This document shows, in pieces, positions 29,320 through 37,683 of a stretch of DNA of 64,000 nt. Origin of the DNA: Thioalkalivibrio sp. K90mix. Lineage in GTDB: Bacteria; Pseudomonadota; Gammaproteobacteria; Ectothiorhodospirales; Ectothiorhodospiraceae. The DNA is taken from assembly GCF_000025545.1 (NCBI RefSeq), contig NC_013889.1:124001-188000 (forward strand), written 5' to 3'. The translations under genes were made by a program, and so were the position numbers. Position 1 is the stretch's first letter; each line of letters opens with the position of its first letter. The notes under the pieces were generated by a model. The model was not told the DNA's origin. It made no database searches and worked only from the letters and a program-made list of their open reading frames with translations.

Positions 29320-29333
29320 TTGATCTGGATCAA
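29320..29333 (-). promoter_or_regulatory. ANR/FNR box upstream of the DUF3149 gene
   Basis: TTGATCTGGATCAA is a perfect match to the FNR/ANR consensus TTGAT-N4-ATCAA. Its centre lies 66 bp upstream of the DUF3149 ATG. If it acts at the classical -41.5 position, transcription would begin near 29285, about 24 nt before the start codon. The site is symmetrical, but the only gene close enough reads leftward. Confidence 0.75.
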
Positions 29334-29414
29334 GGGAGTGGCGGCATTTGCCGGTCAGGATGCCGGATCGCCGCGCTGGTCGGGCCAGGACATGTTGGAA
29401 GCGGAACTGATGTT

Positions 29415-29537
29415 GCGCCCGAGAGGGTGAGCCGGGGTTTCGCGAAGCACGGCTTCGCGCCGGCGAACGCCCCGAGGCTGTCGCCGAGGGGGTGACTTGC
29501 GATGCCGTGCCGCTGCGCAGGCCTTGATTCGACGGGG
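29415..29537 (-). repeat. tRNA-linked repeat, copy 0 (degenerate)
   Basis: Begins with GCGCCCGAGAGG, the 3'-end sequence of the neighbouring tRNA-Arg, and ends near TTGATTCGACGGGGG, a decayed version of the TTCGAACGGAGG that closes the other copies. The body has diverged; only a CGCGAAG/CTTCGCG hairpin and fragments such as GCGATGCCG recall the others. This is the most distant copy from the tRNA. Confidence 0.6.
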
Positions 29538-29567
29538 GCGCGGCGTTGGGCTCGGGGGTGTTCGGGC

Positions 29568-29681
29568 GGCGCGCCCGAGAGGATGGCTGCGCGACCTGCG
29601 GTCGCTTGGCCCTTCGGGCTGGCACCGCCTGCGGCGGTACCGCGCGTCGGCCCGCTGCGCGGGCCTCGGCTCGAACGGAGG
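29568..29681 (-). repeat. tRNA-linked repeat, copy 1
   Basis: Starts with GGCGCGCCCGAGAGGAT (29568-29584), a 17-nt exact copy of 30043-30059, the 3' end of tRNA-Arg including two bases of CCA. Four hairpins follow: GCGACC/GGTCGC, GCCC/GGGC, ACCGCC/GGCGGT and GGCCCGC/GCGGGCC. It closes with TCGAACGGAGG. From 29571 to 29681 it differs from copy 3 at a single base in 111. Confidence 0.9.
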
Positions 29682-29712
29682 CATGGGGCTGGCTTCCTGG
29701 GTGTTCGTGCTT

Positions 29713-29826
29713 CGCGCCCGAGAGGATGGCTTCGCCGCCTTTGGCGGCTCGGTCCTTCGGACCGGCACCGCCGGTTGGCGGTGCCGCGATGTCGGCCCGC
29801 GATGCGGGCCTCGATTCGAACGGAGG
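29713..29826 (-). repeat. tRNA-linked repeat, copy 2 (covarying)
   Basis: Starts with CGCGCCCGAGAGGAT and closes with GATTCGAACGGAGG. The same four hairpins are present, but with paired substitutions relative to copies 1 and 3: GCCGCC/GGCGGC in place of GCGACC/GGTCGC, GTCC/GGAC in place of GCCC/GGGC, and a longer third stem GCACCGCC/GGCGGTGC. Pairing is kept although sequence has changed. Confidence 0.85.
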
Positions 29827-29859
29827 TTCGCGGGGTTGGCTCCGAGGGCGTTTAAACGT

Positions 29860-29971
29860 CGCGCCCGAGAGGATGGCTGCGCGACCTGCGGTCGCTTGGC
29901 CCTTCGGGCCGGCACCGCCTGCGGCGGTACCGCGCGTCGGCCCGCTGCGCGGGCCTCGGCTCGAACGGAGG
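29860..29971 (-). repeat. tRNA-linked repeat, copy 3
   Basis: Starts with CGCGCCCGAGAGGAT and closes with TCGAACGGAGG, almost identical to copy 1 across 111 bp. It is the copy nearest to the tRNA gene, separated from it by about 30 bp and a terminator-like inverted repeat. The four hairpins are as in copy 1. Confidence 0.9.
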
Positions 29972-30000
29972 TTCTCATCGGGCCCTCGGGGCACACCCCC

Positions 30001-30039
30001 ATAAAGAAGAAGGGCCCGCTAGGGGCCCTTCTTCTTTAT
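30001..30039. terminator. Terminator-like perfect inverted repeat after tRNA-Arg
   Basis: Arms 30001-30017 and 30023-30039 are perfectly complementary over 17 bp, with a GCTAG loop; the core is AAGGGCCC/GGGCCCTT. It begins 3 bp after the CCA end of the tRNA gene. The outer arms are A/T-rich, but there is no long uninterrupted T run in either direction. Confidence 0.8.
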
Positions 30040-30041
30040 GA

Positions 30042-30118
<77 letters not shown>

Positions 30119-30308
30119 AAGACGAGTAATGATACGGGGCGCTGAGCGGGTCCGTCCAGCGCATTTTTGACTGCCCTACTGGGTTTGTGGTCTCGAGAGG
30201 GACGATGCCCTATACTCGGCGCCCGATTTGCGCGCCTGGCGCGTGGGAATACTTGGGCTAGGAACCATTACGGCCGCGCGCGGCCCGCACCTTTCGGAGG
30301 GAGAGCAA

Positions 30309-31172
30309 GTGGCGAATCAACCGATCAAGATGGACACCGGTAACAAGGTGTTGATGTTCATCGCATCCGTGGCGCTGCTCGCCACTGTGATCTACCTGTT
30401 GATCCAGTTGGCGAACTTCATGGGAGGGCTCCAGCTAGGCGAGCCCAGTGAGGCCGAGCGCGATCGGATCGTCGAACGCATCCAGCCGATCGGTCGCGTG
30501 GCCTCCGGTCCGGTCGATATGGAGGAAGAGACCGCCGACCTGAGTCCGGGTGACATCTACAGCAATGTCTGTGCGGCCTGTCACGACACCGGGGCCTCCG
30601 ATGCCCCGATCAAGGGCGACTCCGACGCCTGGGCCGCCCGCCTCGACGAGCGCAGCCTGGACGAGGTGTTCGACAACTCCATCAACGGCATAGGTGCGAT
30701 GCCGGCTCGCGGCGGTGATTCCAGCCTGAGTGACGAGGAAGTGAAGCTGGTGGTGGTCTACATGCTGGACGAAGCCGGTATTGATCACGGCTGGGAGCCC
30801 GAAGACGCCAACGGCGATGAGAACGGCAATGGTGACGAAAACGGTAACGGCGAGGCCGTGACCGAAGATGACGATGCCGCTGTCGAGGACGACGAAGCAC
30901 TGGAAGGGATTGCCCTGGATACCGGTGACGTGAGTCGTGGCGAGTCCCTGTACAGCACCTGCATCGCTTGCCATGGTGCCCAGGGTCAGGGTTCCCCCGC
31001 GTTCCCGAAGATTGCCGGCCAGACCGCCGAGTACACCGCCGACAAGCTCGTGCGCTACCGTGCCGGCGAGACCGTGGGTGACCGCACGGCCCTGATGGCG
31101 CCGAATGCGGCCCGCCTGTCGGACCAGGACATTGCCGACCTGGCGGTGTACGTCGCGACCTTCGAAGACTGA
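30309..31172 (+). CDS. Membrane-anchored diheme cytochrome c
   Basis: A 287-residue c-type cytochrome with an N-terminal membrane helix (KVLMFIASVALLATVIYLLIQL), two heme-binding motifs CAACH (about residue 82) and CIACH (about residue 215), and methionines downstream of each as candidate axial ligands. The two domains are separated by an extremely acidic linker with repeats of the type GDENGN. The GTG start at 30309 has GGAGGGAGAGCAA before it. It resembles cytochrome c5/c4-like electron carriers. It may donate electrons to a terminal oxidase such as the cbb3 enzyme encoded downstream, but that is inference. Confidence 0.88.
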   Translation: MANQPIKMDTGNKVLMFIASVALLATVIYLLIQLANFMGGLQLGEPSEAERDRIVERIQPIGRVASGPVDMEEETADLSPGDIYSNVCAACHDTGASDAPIKGDSDAWAARLDERSLDEVFDNSINGIGAMPARGGDSSLSDEEVKLVVVYMLDEAGIDHGWEPEDANGDENGNGDENGNGEAVTEDDDAAVEDDEALEGIALDTGDVSRGESLYSTCIACHGAQGQGSPAFPKIAGQTAEYTADKLVRYRAGETVGDRTALMAPNAARLSDQDIADLAVYVATFED

Positions 31173-31191
31173 TCGGTTTCGATCCGATCTC

Positions 31192-31230
31192 AAGGCCCGC
31201 GTCGGCAGCTGCCGTGCGGGCCTTTTCTTT
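31192..31230. terminator. Terminator between the cytochrome and comM
   Basis: AAGGCCCGC (31192-31200) pairs with GCGGGCCTT (31216-31224), with a further GGCAGCTGCC palindrome in the loop and TTTTCTTT after the stem on the plus strand. Confidence 0.85.
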
Positions 31231-31236
31231 GCCTGG

Positions 31237-32742
31237 TTACTGGGTGCGCCAGTGATCCAGCGCGCGATAGCTGAGCGCCTCGGTCAGGTGACCGGTCGTG
31301 ATCGGGTCGCTGGGTTCGAGGTCGGCGATCGTCCGCGCGAGGCGCAGGATGCGGTGGTAGGCGCGTGCCGACAGGCGAAAGCGCTCCGCAGCGCGGTCCA
31401 GCAGGGCGCGATCGCCTGCCTCCAGGGTGGCGTGCTGGTCCAGCATCTGGCCCGCCAGTTCGCGATTGAGGGAGCCCTGGCGTTGCCGTTGGCGTTCCTG
31501 CGCCAGGGCGACGCGTTGCGCGACGGTCCTGGAGTCTTCGCCGGGTTCGCCATGCGAGGCCAGTTCGGGCGGCGGGATGCGCGGGACCTCGATCGCCAGG
31601 TCGATGCGGTCCAGTAGCGGCGCGGACAGGCGTCGCCGGTGGCGCGCCATCTGTTCCGGGGAGCACTGGCAGCGCGCCCCGAGGTCGCAGTCGAAGCCCT
31701 GTGGACAGGGGTTCATCGCCGCTACCAGCTGGAACCGGGCGGGAAACTCGGCCTGCCGGGCGGCTCGGGCGATATGAATCGTCCCGGTCTCAAGCGGCTC
31801 GCGCAGGACATCGAGCACACTGCGCTGGAATTCGGTCAGCTCGTCCAGAAACAGCACGCCGTGATGCGCCAGCGAGATCTCGCCCGGGCGTGGTGTGGAG
31901 CCACCACCGACCAGTGCGACCCCCGAGGCCGTGTGGTGGGGCGAGCGGAACGGTCGGGCGCGCCAGTCGCGCTGCAGGTGGCCGGTGTCGCGCAGACTGT
32001 GGATCGCGGCGGTCTCCAGTGCTTCCGCCTCGGACATCGGTGGCAGGATGCCCGGTATGCGTGCGGCCAGCATGGACTTGCCGCTGCCGGGCGGGCCGAC
32101 CATTAACAGGTGGTGGCCACCCGCGGCCGCGATCTCCAGTGCGCGACGTGCCTGGTGCTGACCGCGCACATCGGCCAGGTCGGGGTAGCGATCCGGTTCC
32201 GCTTCGACGGGTCGGCCCTCGTCCAGCTCCCCTTGACCCTGCAGCCCGGCGCAGACCGCGATCAGGTGGTCGGCGGTGCGCACCCGCGCGGCGCTGGCCA
32301 GTGCCGCCTCGGCCCCGTCCTCGGGGTTCACGATCAGCTCGCGCGCCTCATTAGCGGCTGCCAGTGCGGCGGCCAGCGTCCCGCCGACCGGTCGCAGGGT
32401 CCCGTCCAGTCCCAGTTCGCCCAGAAACTCGCGCCCTTCGAGGGCGCTGCCCGGGATCTGCTGGCTGGCGGCGAGGATGCCCAATGCGATGCCGAGGTCG
32501 AAACGCCCGCCATCCTTCGGCAGGTCGGCCGGGGCCAGGTTGACGGTGATGCGGCGGCGGGGAAAGTCGAAGCCGCTGGTCTGGATGGCCGCGCGGACGC
32601 GGTCGCGGCTCTCGCGCACGGCCGCCTCCGGCAGGCCGACAATCTGGAATGACGGCAGGCCGTTGGCCAGGTGAGTCTCGATGGTGACCAGCGGTGCCTG
32701 GATCCCGGCGACCGCACGGGCATGGCTGATGGCAATGGGCAT
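31237..32742 (-). CDS. comM: YifB/ComM family Mg-chelatase-like ATPase
   Basis: A 501-residue AAA+ protein. An N-terminal Lon-protease-like fold (about residues 1-170) is followed by the ChlI-type ATPase with Walker A MVGPPGSGKSMLA and Walker B HGVLFLDELTEF, and a C-terminal Mg_chelatase_C domain with the Cys set in NPCPQG and CQCSPEQ. ComM proteins are hexameric helicases that promote branch migration while incoming DNA is integrated during natural transformation. The upstream neighbour is ubiK on the same strand. Confidence 0.94.
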   Translation of the reverse strand: MPIAISHARAVAGIQAPLVTIETHLANGLPSFQIVGLPEAAVRESRDRVRAAIQTSGFDFPRRRITVNLAPADLPKDGGRFDLGIALGILAASQQIPGSALEGREFLGELGLDGTLRPVGGTLAAALAAANEARELIVNPEDGAEAALASAARVRTADHLIAVCAGLQGQGELDEGRPVEAEPDRYPDLADVRGQHQARRALEIAAAGGHHLLMVGPPGSGKSMLAARIPGILPPMSEAEALETAAIHSLRDTGHLQRDWRARPFRSPHHTASGVALVGGGSTPRPGEISLAHHGVLFLDELTEFQRSVLDVLREPLETGTIHIARAARQAEFPARFQLVAAMNPCPQGFDCDLGARCQCSPEQMARHRRRLSAPLLDRIDLAIEVPRIPPPELASHGEPGEDSRTVAQRVALAQERQRQRQGSLNRELAGQMLDQHATLEAGDRALLDRAAERFRLSARAYHRILRLARTIADLEPSDPITTGHLTEALSYRALDHWRTQ

Positions 32743-32801
32743 CCTTGCCCTCCCTGTTGCGGGTCCGGGCCTCCGTGCCCGGTGGTTCTATGGGGAGTGT
32801 G

Positions 32802-33056
32802 TTACTCCGCGGTCTTGCGTTCGGCCTCGAGGGCCTCCACGCGGGCTTCCAACTCGGCCAGGCGTTCGCGGGTGCGTTCCAGCAGCGCAACCTGGACGTC
32901 GAAGTCCTCGCGGGTGACCAGGTCCATGCGCTCGAAGCCGTGCTGCAGCGACGAGCGGACCTGACGCTGGACATCCTCCTGCATATGGCGCACCGACTCT
33001 GGCAGGCTCTCGGTGATCCGGCGCGCGAGATCGTCAAAGCGTTTGGGGTCGATCAT
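32802..33056 (-). CDS. ubiK: Ubiquinone biosynthesis accessory factor UbiK (BMFP/YqiC)
   Basis: An 84-residue protein: an N-terminal amphipathic part (DPKRFDDLARRITESLP) followed by a C-terminal coiled coil (RTRERLAELEARVEALEAERK). This is the BMFP/YqiC layout. In E. coli UbiK trimerizes, binds lipids and assists the soluble Ubi complex under aerobic conditions. It is commonly found beside comM, as here. Confidence 0.92.
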   Translation of the reverse strand: MIDPKRFDDLARRITESLPESVRHMQEDVQRQVRSSLQHGFERMDLVTREDFDVQVALLERTRERLAELEARVEALEAERKTAE

Positions 33057-33114
33057 GGGCCGTTCTCTTCTTTTGATTCGAGGATGTATTCAGTGTAGCG
33101 CGTCGCGCGGATCG

Positions 33115-33876
33115 TTACTGCGAGGCGGAGCGCCCGCCATCCACCGGGATCACCTGTCCGGTGATGTAGGGCGCATCCAGCAGCAGAAAGCGTACCGTAC
33201 GGGCGATGTCGTCGGGGTGGCCCTCGCGTTTGAGGGCGGTGCGCTCGACCATCGCTTCGTGCGTCCCGGCATTGTTCGGATCCTCGGGCGAGAGGATTGC
33301 GCCGGGTGCGACGCCGTTAACACGCACGTCCGGGCCCAGTTCGCGGGCATAGGCCTGGGTCAGGGCCCAGAGTCCCGCCTTCGCCGCGGAATACACGGGG
33401 TAACCCTTCAGCGGGCGCAGGGCATGAATGTCCACGATGTTGACCACTGCGCCCCGGGTGCGCGCGAGCGCCGGCGCACAGGCCTGGGTCAGAAATGTGG
33501 GGGCCTTCAGGTTGGACCCGACCAGGTCATCCCATGCCTGCGTATCGATCGCGCCGACCGGGGTCGCGTAGAAGGTCGAGGCATTGTTGACCAGGTAATC
33601 CAGCCGCCCCCAGGCCTCTTCCGCCTCGCGTGCCAGGCGCTGGATGTCGTTCAGGTTCAGCAGGTCGGCTTGCAGGATGCGCGCGCTGTCCTCGCGCCGG
33701 GCATTCAGCGAGTCGGCCAGGGCGGCAGCGTCGTCGCGCGACCCTCGATAGTGAATGAGCACGCGCAGGCCCTCGCCGTGCAGCCAGCGCACGATGGTCG
33801 CGCCGACCCGGCGCGCGGATCCAGTGACCAGCACCACGCCGGTTTCCGATCGCTCTCCCTGTGTGTGTTCCGTCAC
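33115..33876 (-). CDS. Pteridine reductase (FolM-like short-chain dehydrogenase)
   Basis: A 253-residue NADPH-dependent SDR. The cofactor motif is TGSARRVG, the arginine-containing variant typical of pteridine reductases rather than the usual TGxxxGIG; the catalytic pair is YSAAK. The chain ends ITGQVIPVDGGRS. It probably reduces dihydropterins such as dihydrofolate or dihydromonapterin. The GTG at 33876 is chosen because AAGGCGAGG lies 6 bases before it; an ATG at 33909 would overlap the start codon of the divergent midA gene. Confidence 0.82.
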   Translation of the reverse strand: MTEHTQGERSETGVVLVTGSARRVGATIVRWLHGEGLRVLIHYRGSRDDAAALADSLNARREDSARILQADLLNLNDIQRLAREAEEAWGRLDYLVNNASTFYATPVGAIDTQAWDDLVGSNLKAPTFLTQACAPALARTRGAVVNIVDIHALRPLKGYPVYSAAKAGLWALTQAYARELGPDVRVNGVAPGAILSPEDPNNAGTHEAMVERTALKREGHPDDIARTVRFLLLDAPYITGQVIPVDGGRSASQ

Positions 33877-33907
33877 GTCATGCCTCGCCTTGGTACCATT
33901 TGTCGCC

Positions 33908-35104
33908 ATGCTGCCGCCGAAACCTAGCACACCCACGCCGGACGACCCGGCTGCCGCCATCGCGCGGCAGATGCACGACTCCCTGCAACAGAGTATCGCC
34001 GCGCACGGCGGGTTCCTCCCGTTTGTCGATTACATGCACCAGGCGCTGTATGCGCCGGGGCTCGGCTATTACGTGAACGGGGCGCGCAAGTTGGGCGCGG
34101 GCGGTGATTTCGTGACCGCGCCGGAGCTGTCCTCGCTCTTCGGCGAGACCCTGGCCAGCTGGCTGGCCCCGCTGCTGCGCGACGAACTGGCGGGCGGCGG
34201 GCAGTTGCTGGAGTTTGGCGCGGGCAGCGGCCGGCTGGCCGGCGATGTGCTTGTGACGCTGCGCGAGCTGGGCGTGGGCTGGCAGTGCTACAAGATCATC
34301 GAGGTCAGCCCGGACCTGCGGGCCGTGCAGCAGGAGCACCTGGCGGAACGCCTGGAGCCGGAGGAGTACGCCCGGGTGGAATGGCTCGATGCCCTGCCCG
34401 AGGAGCCGATCCGGGGTGTGGTACTGGCGAACGAGGTGCTCGACGCACTGCCGGTGGAGCTCTTTCGCTGGCGCGAGGGCCAGCCCTGGCAGATGGGTGT
34501 CACAGTGGATGGCGACGGCAGGCTGGTGCTGGCGGAGCAGTCGGCCCCCGAGCCACTGGCGGACGTCGTGCGCGAGCTGCAGGCGGTGCATGGCCCCTGG
34601 CCCGACGGATACACCTCCGAGTGGCGTCCGGCTCAGGCGGCCTGGGTTGCGAGCGTGGCCGCTTGTCTGGAGCAGGGTGTAGCGTTGCTGGTCGACTACG
34701 GGTTTCCGCGGGCCGCGTATTACGCCGCGGAGCGCCACCAGGGCACGCTGGTTGGCTATTACCGTCAGCAGATGATGCTGGACCCCCTGGCGCAGCCCGG
34801 GCTGATGGACCTGACGGCCAGCGTCGATTTCACTGCGGTGGCCGAGGCCGCGGATGCGGCGGGGCTCGATGTGCTCGGTTATGCCGCGCAGGGCGAGTTC
34901 CTGCTGGGTGCGGGCCTGGCGCAGCGCTTCGAGGCGCGCGTCGGCAGTGGCGAGGATGCCCGCAAGACCATGCAGGCCGCCCAGGCCGTGCGCATGCTGA
35001 CCCTGCCCGGAGAGATGGGCGAGCGTTTTCAGGTGATGACCCTGGGTCGCGCCTGTACCGCGCTCGATTTCACCGCGATCCCCGATCGGCGCGGCCGCCT
35101 GTGA
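33908..35104 (+). CDS. midA: MidA/NDUFAF7-like SAM-dependent methyltransferase (DUF185)
   Basis: A 398-residue protein of the DUF185/MidA family, whose mitochondrial relative NDUFAF7 methylates an arginine of complex I. Family blocks are visible: [33 protein letters not shown], the SAM-binding [30 protein letters not shown], and [10 protein letters not shown]. The bacterial substrate is not established. The start at 33908 has no clear ribosome-binding site. Confidence 0.9.
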   Translation: MLPPKPSTPTPDDPAAAIARQMHDSLQQSIAAHGGFLPFVDYMHQALYAPGLGYYVNGARKLGAGGDFVTAPELSSLFGETLASWLAPLLRDELAGGGQLLEFGAGSGRLAGDVLVTLRELGVGWQCYKIIEVSPDLRAVQQEHLAERLEPEEYARVEWLDALPEEPIRGVVLANEVLDALPVELFRWREGQPWQMGVTVDGDGRLVLAEQSAPEPLADVVRELQAVHGPWPDGYTSEWRPAQAAWVASVAACLEQGVALLVDYGFPRAAYYAAERHQGTLVGYYRQQMMLDPLAQPGLMDLTASVDFTAVAEAADAAGLDVLGYAAQGEFLLGAGLAQRFEARVGSGEDARKTMQAAQAVRMLTLPGEMGERFQVMTLGRACTALDFTAIPDRRGRL

Positions 35105-35174
35105 GGGACTCGCAATCCCGTCCGGTTCGCCCGGAATCCTTCCCCGCACCCGTGCCCCGAGGCATGCTGCTCTT

Positions 35175-36185
35175 ATGAAAGTCCTGGGTATCGAGACCTC
35201 CTGCGACGAGACGGGCGTGGCGCTGATCGATGATCAGCGCGGCCTGCTCGCGCACCGGCTGTACAGCCAGACTGACCTGCACGCGGTCTACGGCGGCGTG
35301 GTACCGGAGCTCGCTTCGCGCGATCACATCCGGCGCCTGCTGCCGCTGCTGCGGGCGGTGCTGGACGAGGCGGGCGTGAAGGGCCCCGAGCTGGATGCGA
35401 TCGCCTATACCGGCGGGCCGGGCCTGCTTGGGGCCCTACTGACGGGGGCCTCGGTCGCGCGTTCGCTCGCCTGGGGCTGGGGCGTGCCGGCGATGCCGGT
35501 ACATCACCTCGAAGGCCATCTGCTGGCCCCGTTCCTGGAAGACGCCGGGCTCGATTTCCCGTTCCTGGTGCTGCTGGTCTCGGGCGGGCACACGCAGCTG
35601 ATCCACGCCCGATCTCTGGGCGACTACGAACTGCTGGGCGAGAGCATCGACGACGCCGCTGGCGAGGCCTTCGACAAGACCGCCAAGCTGCTGGGGCTGG
35701 GCTATCCCGGAGGTCCCGCCCTGTCGCGCCTGGCCGAGCAGGGGGCGAGCGATGCCCTGCGCCTGCCGCGCCCGATGCTCGACCGGCCGGGGCTGGACAT
35801 GAGCTTTTCCGGCCTGAAGACGGCCGTGCTGACTGCCCTGAACAAGCAGGAATACCGCCCGCAGGATGTCGCGCGCGCGTTCGAGGAGGCGGTCAGCGAG
35901 ACCCTGGTGGAGAAGACCCGGAGGGCGCTGGAGCAGAGTCAGGCCCCGGCGCTGGTGGTCGCCGGTGGGGTGGCCGCGAATACCCGGCTGCGCGCGGGAC
36001 TGCAGGCGATGGCCGCGCAGCAGGGGGTGCCGGTGTATTTTCCGCGGATCGAGTTCTGTACGGACAACGGGGCGATGATCGCGCTCGCCGGGCTGCGCCG
36101 CCTGCAGGCGGGCTGGACCCCCGACGACCAGGCCCCGGCGATCACGGCGCGTGCCCGCTGGCCGTTGGCGGAGCTCTCCGCCTGA
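35175..36185 (+). CDS. tsaD: tRNA N6-threonylcarbamoyladenosine transferase TsaD
   Basis: Transfers the threonylcarbamoyl group to A37 of tRNAs that read ANN codons, together with TsaB and TsaE. The protein has 336 residues. Diagnostic parts are [19 protein letters not shown], the metal-binding [16 protein letters not shown] and [22 protein letters not shown]. It is divergently arranged near plsY rather than next to rpsU-dnaG as in E. coli. Confidence 0.97.
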   Translation: MKVLGIETSCDETGVALIDDQRGLLAHRLYSQTDLHAVYGGVVPELASRDHIRRLLPLLRAVLDEAGVKGPELDAIAYTGGPGLLGALLTGASVARSLAWGWGVPAMPVHHLEGHLLAPFLEDAGLDFPFLVLLVSGGHTQLIHARSLGDYELLGESIDDAAGEAFDKTAKLLGLGYPGGPALSRLAEQGASDALRLPRPMLDRPGLDMSFSGLKTAVLTALNKQEYRPQDVARAFEEAVSETLVEKTRRALEQSQAPALVVAGGVAANTRLRAGLQAMAAQQGVPVYFPRIEFCTDNGAMIALAGLRRLQAGWTPDDQAPAITARARWPLAELSA

Positions 36186-36194
36186 GGCAGACCG

Positions 36195-36821
36195 CTAGTC
36201 TCGGGGCGGCTCTTCCGCTTCGGCTTCGTCCTTCTTGTAGCCGATCTTGCCTTCCTCGCCGCGCATCAGGCGGCGGATGTTGGTGTCGTGGCGGATGAAC
36301 AGCACCACGGCCATGCCCGCCACGATCAGCGCGACCCAGAAGTCCGGCTCCAGGAACACGAAATAGACGGGTGCCAGGGTCGCCGCGACCAGGGCCGACA
36401 GGGAGGAGTAGCGCCAGATCGCGGCGACCACGAGCCAGGTCAGCAGCGTGAGCCCGCCGACCAGCGGGTTGAGCGCCAGTAGCACGCCCAGGGCCGTGGC
36501 CACGCCCTTGCCCCCACCAAAGCGGTAGTACACGGGAAACACGTGTCCGAGGAAGGCGGCCAGGCCGATCAGGCCAAGCGCCCAGGTCGGGAAGATGCCG
36601 AGCTGGGCGGCGACGAACACCGGCAGCCAGCCCTTGCCGACATCCCCGATCAACGTGATGATGGCCGCCTTCTTGCCGCCGTAGCGCAGTACGTTGGTCG
36701 CACCGGGGTTGCCCGAGCCCGTGTGACGCGGGTCCGGTAGCCGCAGCAATTTGCTCACGACGATGGCCGTGGAAAGCGATCCCAGCAGATACGCGATGAC
36801 AATGCCCAGTACGATGTCCAT
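36195..36821 (-). CDS. plsY: Glycerol-3-phosphate acyltransferase PlsY
   Basis: Integral membrane enzyme that acylates glycerol-3-phosphate using acyl-phosphate, the first step of phospholipid synthesis with PlsX. The product has 208 residues and five or so membrane helices. Conserved motifs are GSGNPGATN and GHVFPVYYRFGGGKGVAT. The C-terminus carries a charged tail (KKDEAEAEEPPRD). The start at 36821 is fixed by the N-terminal helix MDIVLGIVIAYLLGSL. Its end faces tsaD with a 9-bp gap. Confidence 0.96.
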   Translation of the reverse strand: MDIVLGIVIAYLLGSLSTAIVVSKLLRLPDPRHTGSGNPGATNVLRYGGKKAAIITLIGDVGKGWLPVFVAAQLGIFPTWALGLIGLAAFLGHVFPVYYRFGGGKGVATALGVLLALNPLVGGLTLLTWLVVAAIWRYSSLSALVAATLAPVYFVFLEPDFWVALIVAGMAVVLFIRHDTNIRRLMRGEEGKIGYKKDEAEAEEPPRD

Positions 36822-36926
36822 GCAAACTCGACCTGAAGATTCGGTTGGGTGGGGTTCGGCGCGAACCGGCGCCCATGATACGCAAGCCGGGGCGCTGAGT
36901 TCAGGGTGGCGGCGGGTTGGCCCGCG

Positions 36927-37673
36927 ATGACGCGCCCGACCCTTGTGCTGCTGCACGGCTGGGGGTTCTCCCCGGCAGTCTGGGCGCCTTTGCGTGCCGC
37001 GCTGCCCGGGTTCGAGATCCACGCGCCGGCCCTGCCGGGGCACGGGGAACTCGCTGGTGGAGAGGCCCTGGGCGATCCTGTGGCTACCTGCGAGGCCATC
37101 CGGGCTCAGCTGCCGCGCCCGCTGTCGCGCCCCATCTGGCTGGGCTGGTCGCTCGGCGGGCTGGTTGCGCTGGAGCTGGCGCGCCAGATGCCGGATACCC
37201 GGGGGCTGATCCTGCTCAACTCTACGCCGCGTTTTGCAGCGGCCCCGGACTGGGGCCATGCGCTGCCGGCCGCGGAGCTTGCGGACTTTCAGTTGGCCCT
37301 CGAGGGGCCCCGGCGGCGACTGCACCGGCGACTGGCCATGCTCTGCGCCAGGGGCTCGCCGGAAGCGGCCTCGCTGGCCGCCGACCTGACGAGCGAGCTG
37401 GAGGGTACCCCGGCGACCGATCAGGGCCTTGCGGCCGGGCTGGCCTGCCTGATGGGCCGTGACCAGCGCGCCTGCTGGCAATCCAGTCCGGTGCCGGTCG
37501 CGGCCTGCCTCGCCGAGGGGGACGCGCTGGTGCCGTCCACCGTGGCGGACGGCCTGCGCGGCCTGCGCCCGGACGCCCGACTGGCCGTGCGGCCCGGGGG
37601 GCATGCGCAGTGGTGGCAGGACCCGGCGCCCGTGGCGGCCTTCATAAACGAGTTTGTAGCGGCACTGGAGTGA
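36927..37673 (+). CDS. bioH: Pimeloyl-ACP methyl ester esterase BioH
   Basis: Alpha/beta hydrolase of 248 residues that cleaves the methyl ester of pimeloyl-ACP in biotin synthesis. The oxyanion block is LVLLHGWGFSPAVW, the nucleophile Ser lies in GWSLGG, the Asp in EGDALVP and the His in GGHAQWW. The start at 36927 gives MTRPTLVLLHGWG. bioC lies 10 bp downstream, supporting BioH over other hydrolases. bioA, bioB, bioD and bioF are not in the window. Confidence 0.88.
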   Translation: MTRPTLVLLHGWGFSPAVWAPLRAALPGFEIHAPALPGHGELAGGEALGDPVATCEAIRAQLPRPLSRPIWLGWSLGGLVALELARQMPDTRGLILLNSTPRFAAAPDWGHALPAAELADFQLALEGPRRRLHRRLAMLCARGSPEAASLAADLTSELEGTPATDQGLAAGLACLMGRDQRACWQSSPVPVAACLAEGDALVPSTVADGLRGLRPDARLAVRPGGHAQWWQDPAPVAAFINEFVAALE

Positions 37674-37683
37674 TCGGCGATCC

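Noticed and set aside
29568-29971. Possible CRISPR array
   Set aside because: The repeated units are about 110 bp, only three to four in number, structured internally and tied to the tRNA 3' end. There are no short identical repeats with unique spacers and no cas genes.
30121-30160. Promoter for tRNA-Arg
   Set aside because: A TATCAT -10 candidate exists on the minus strand, but the matching -35 (GGACGG) is weak. Plausible but not strong enough to list.
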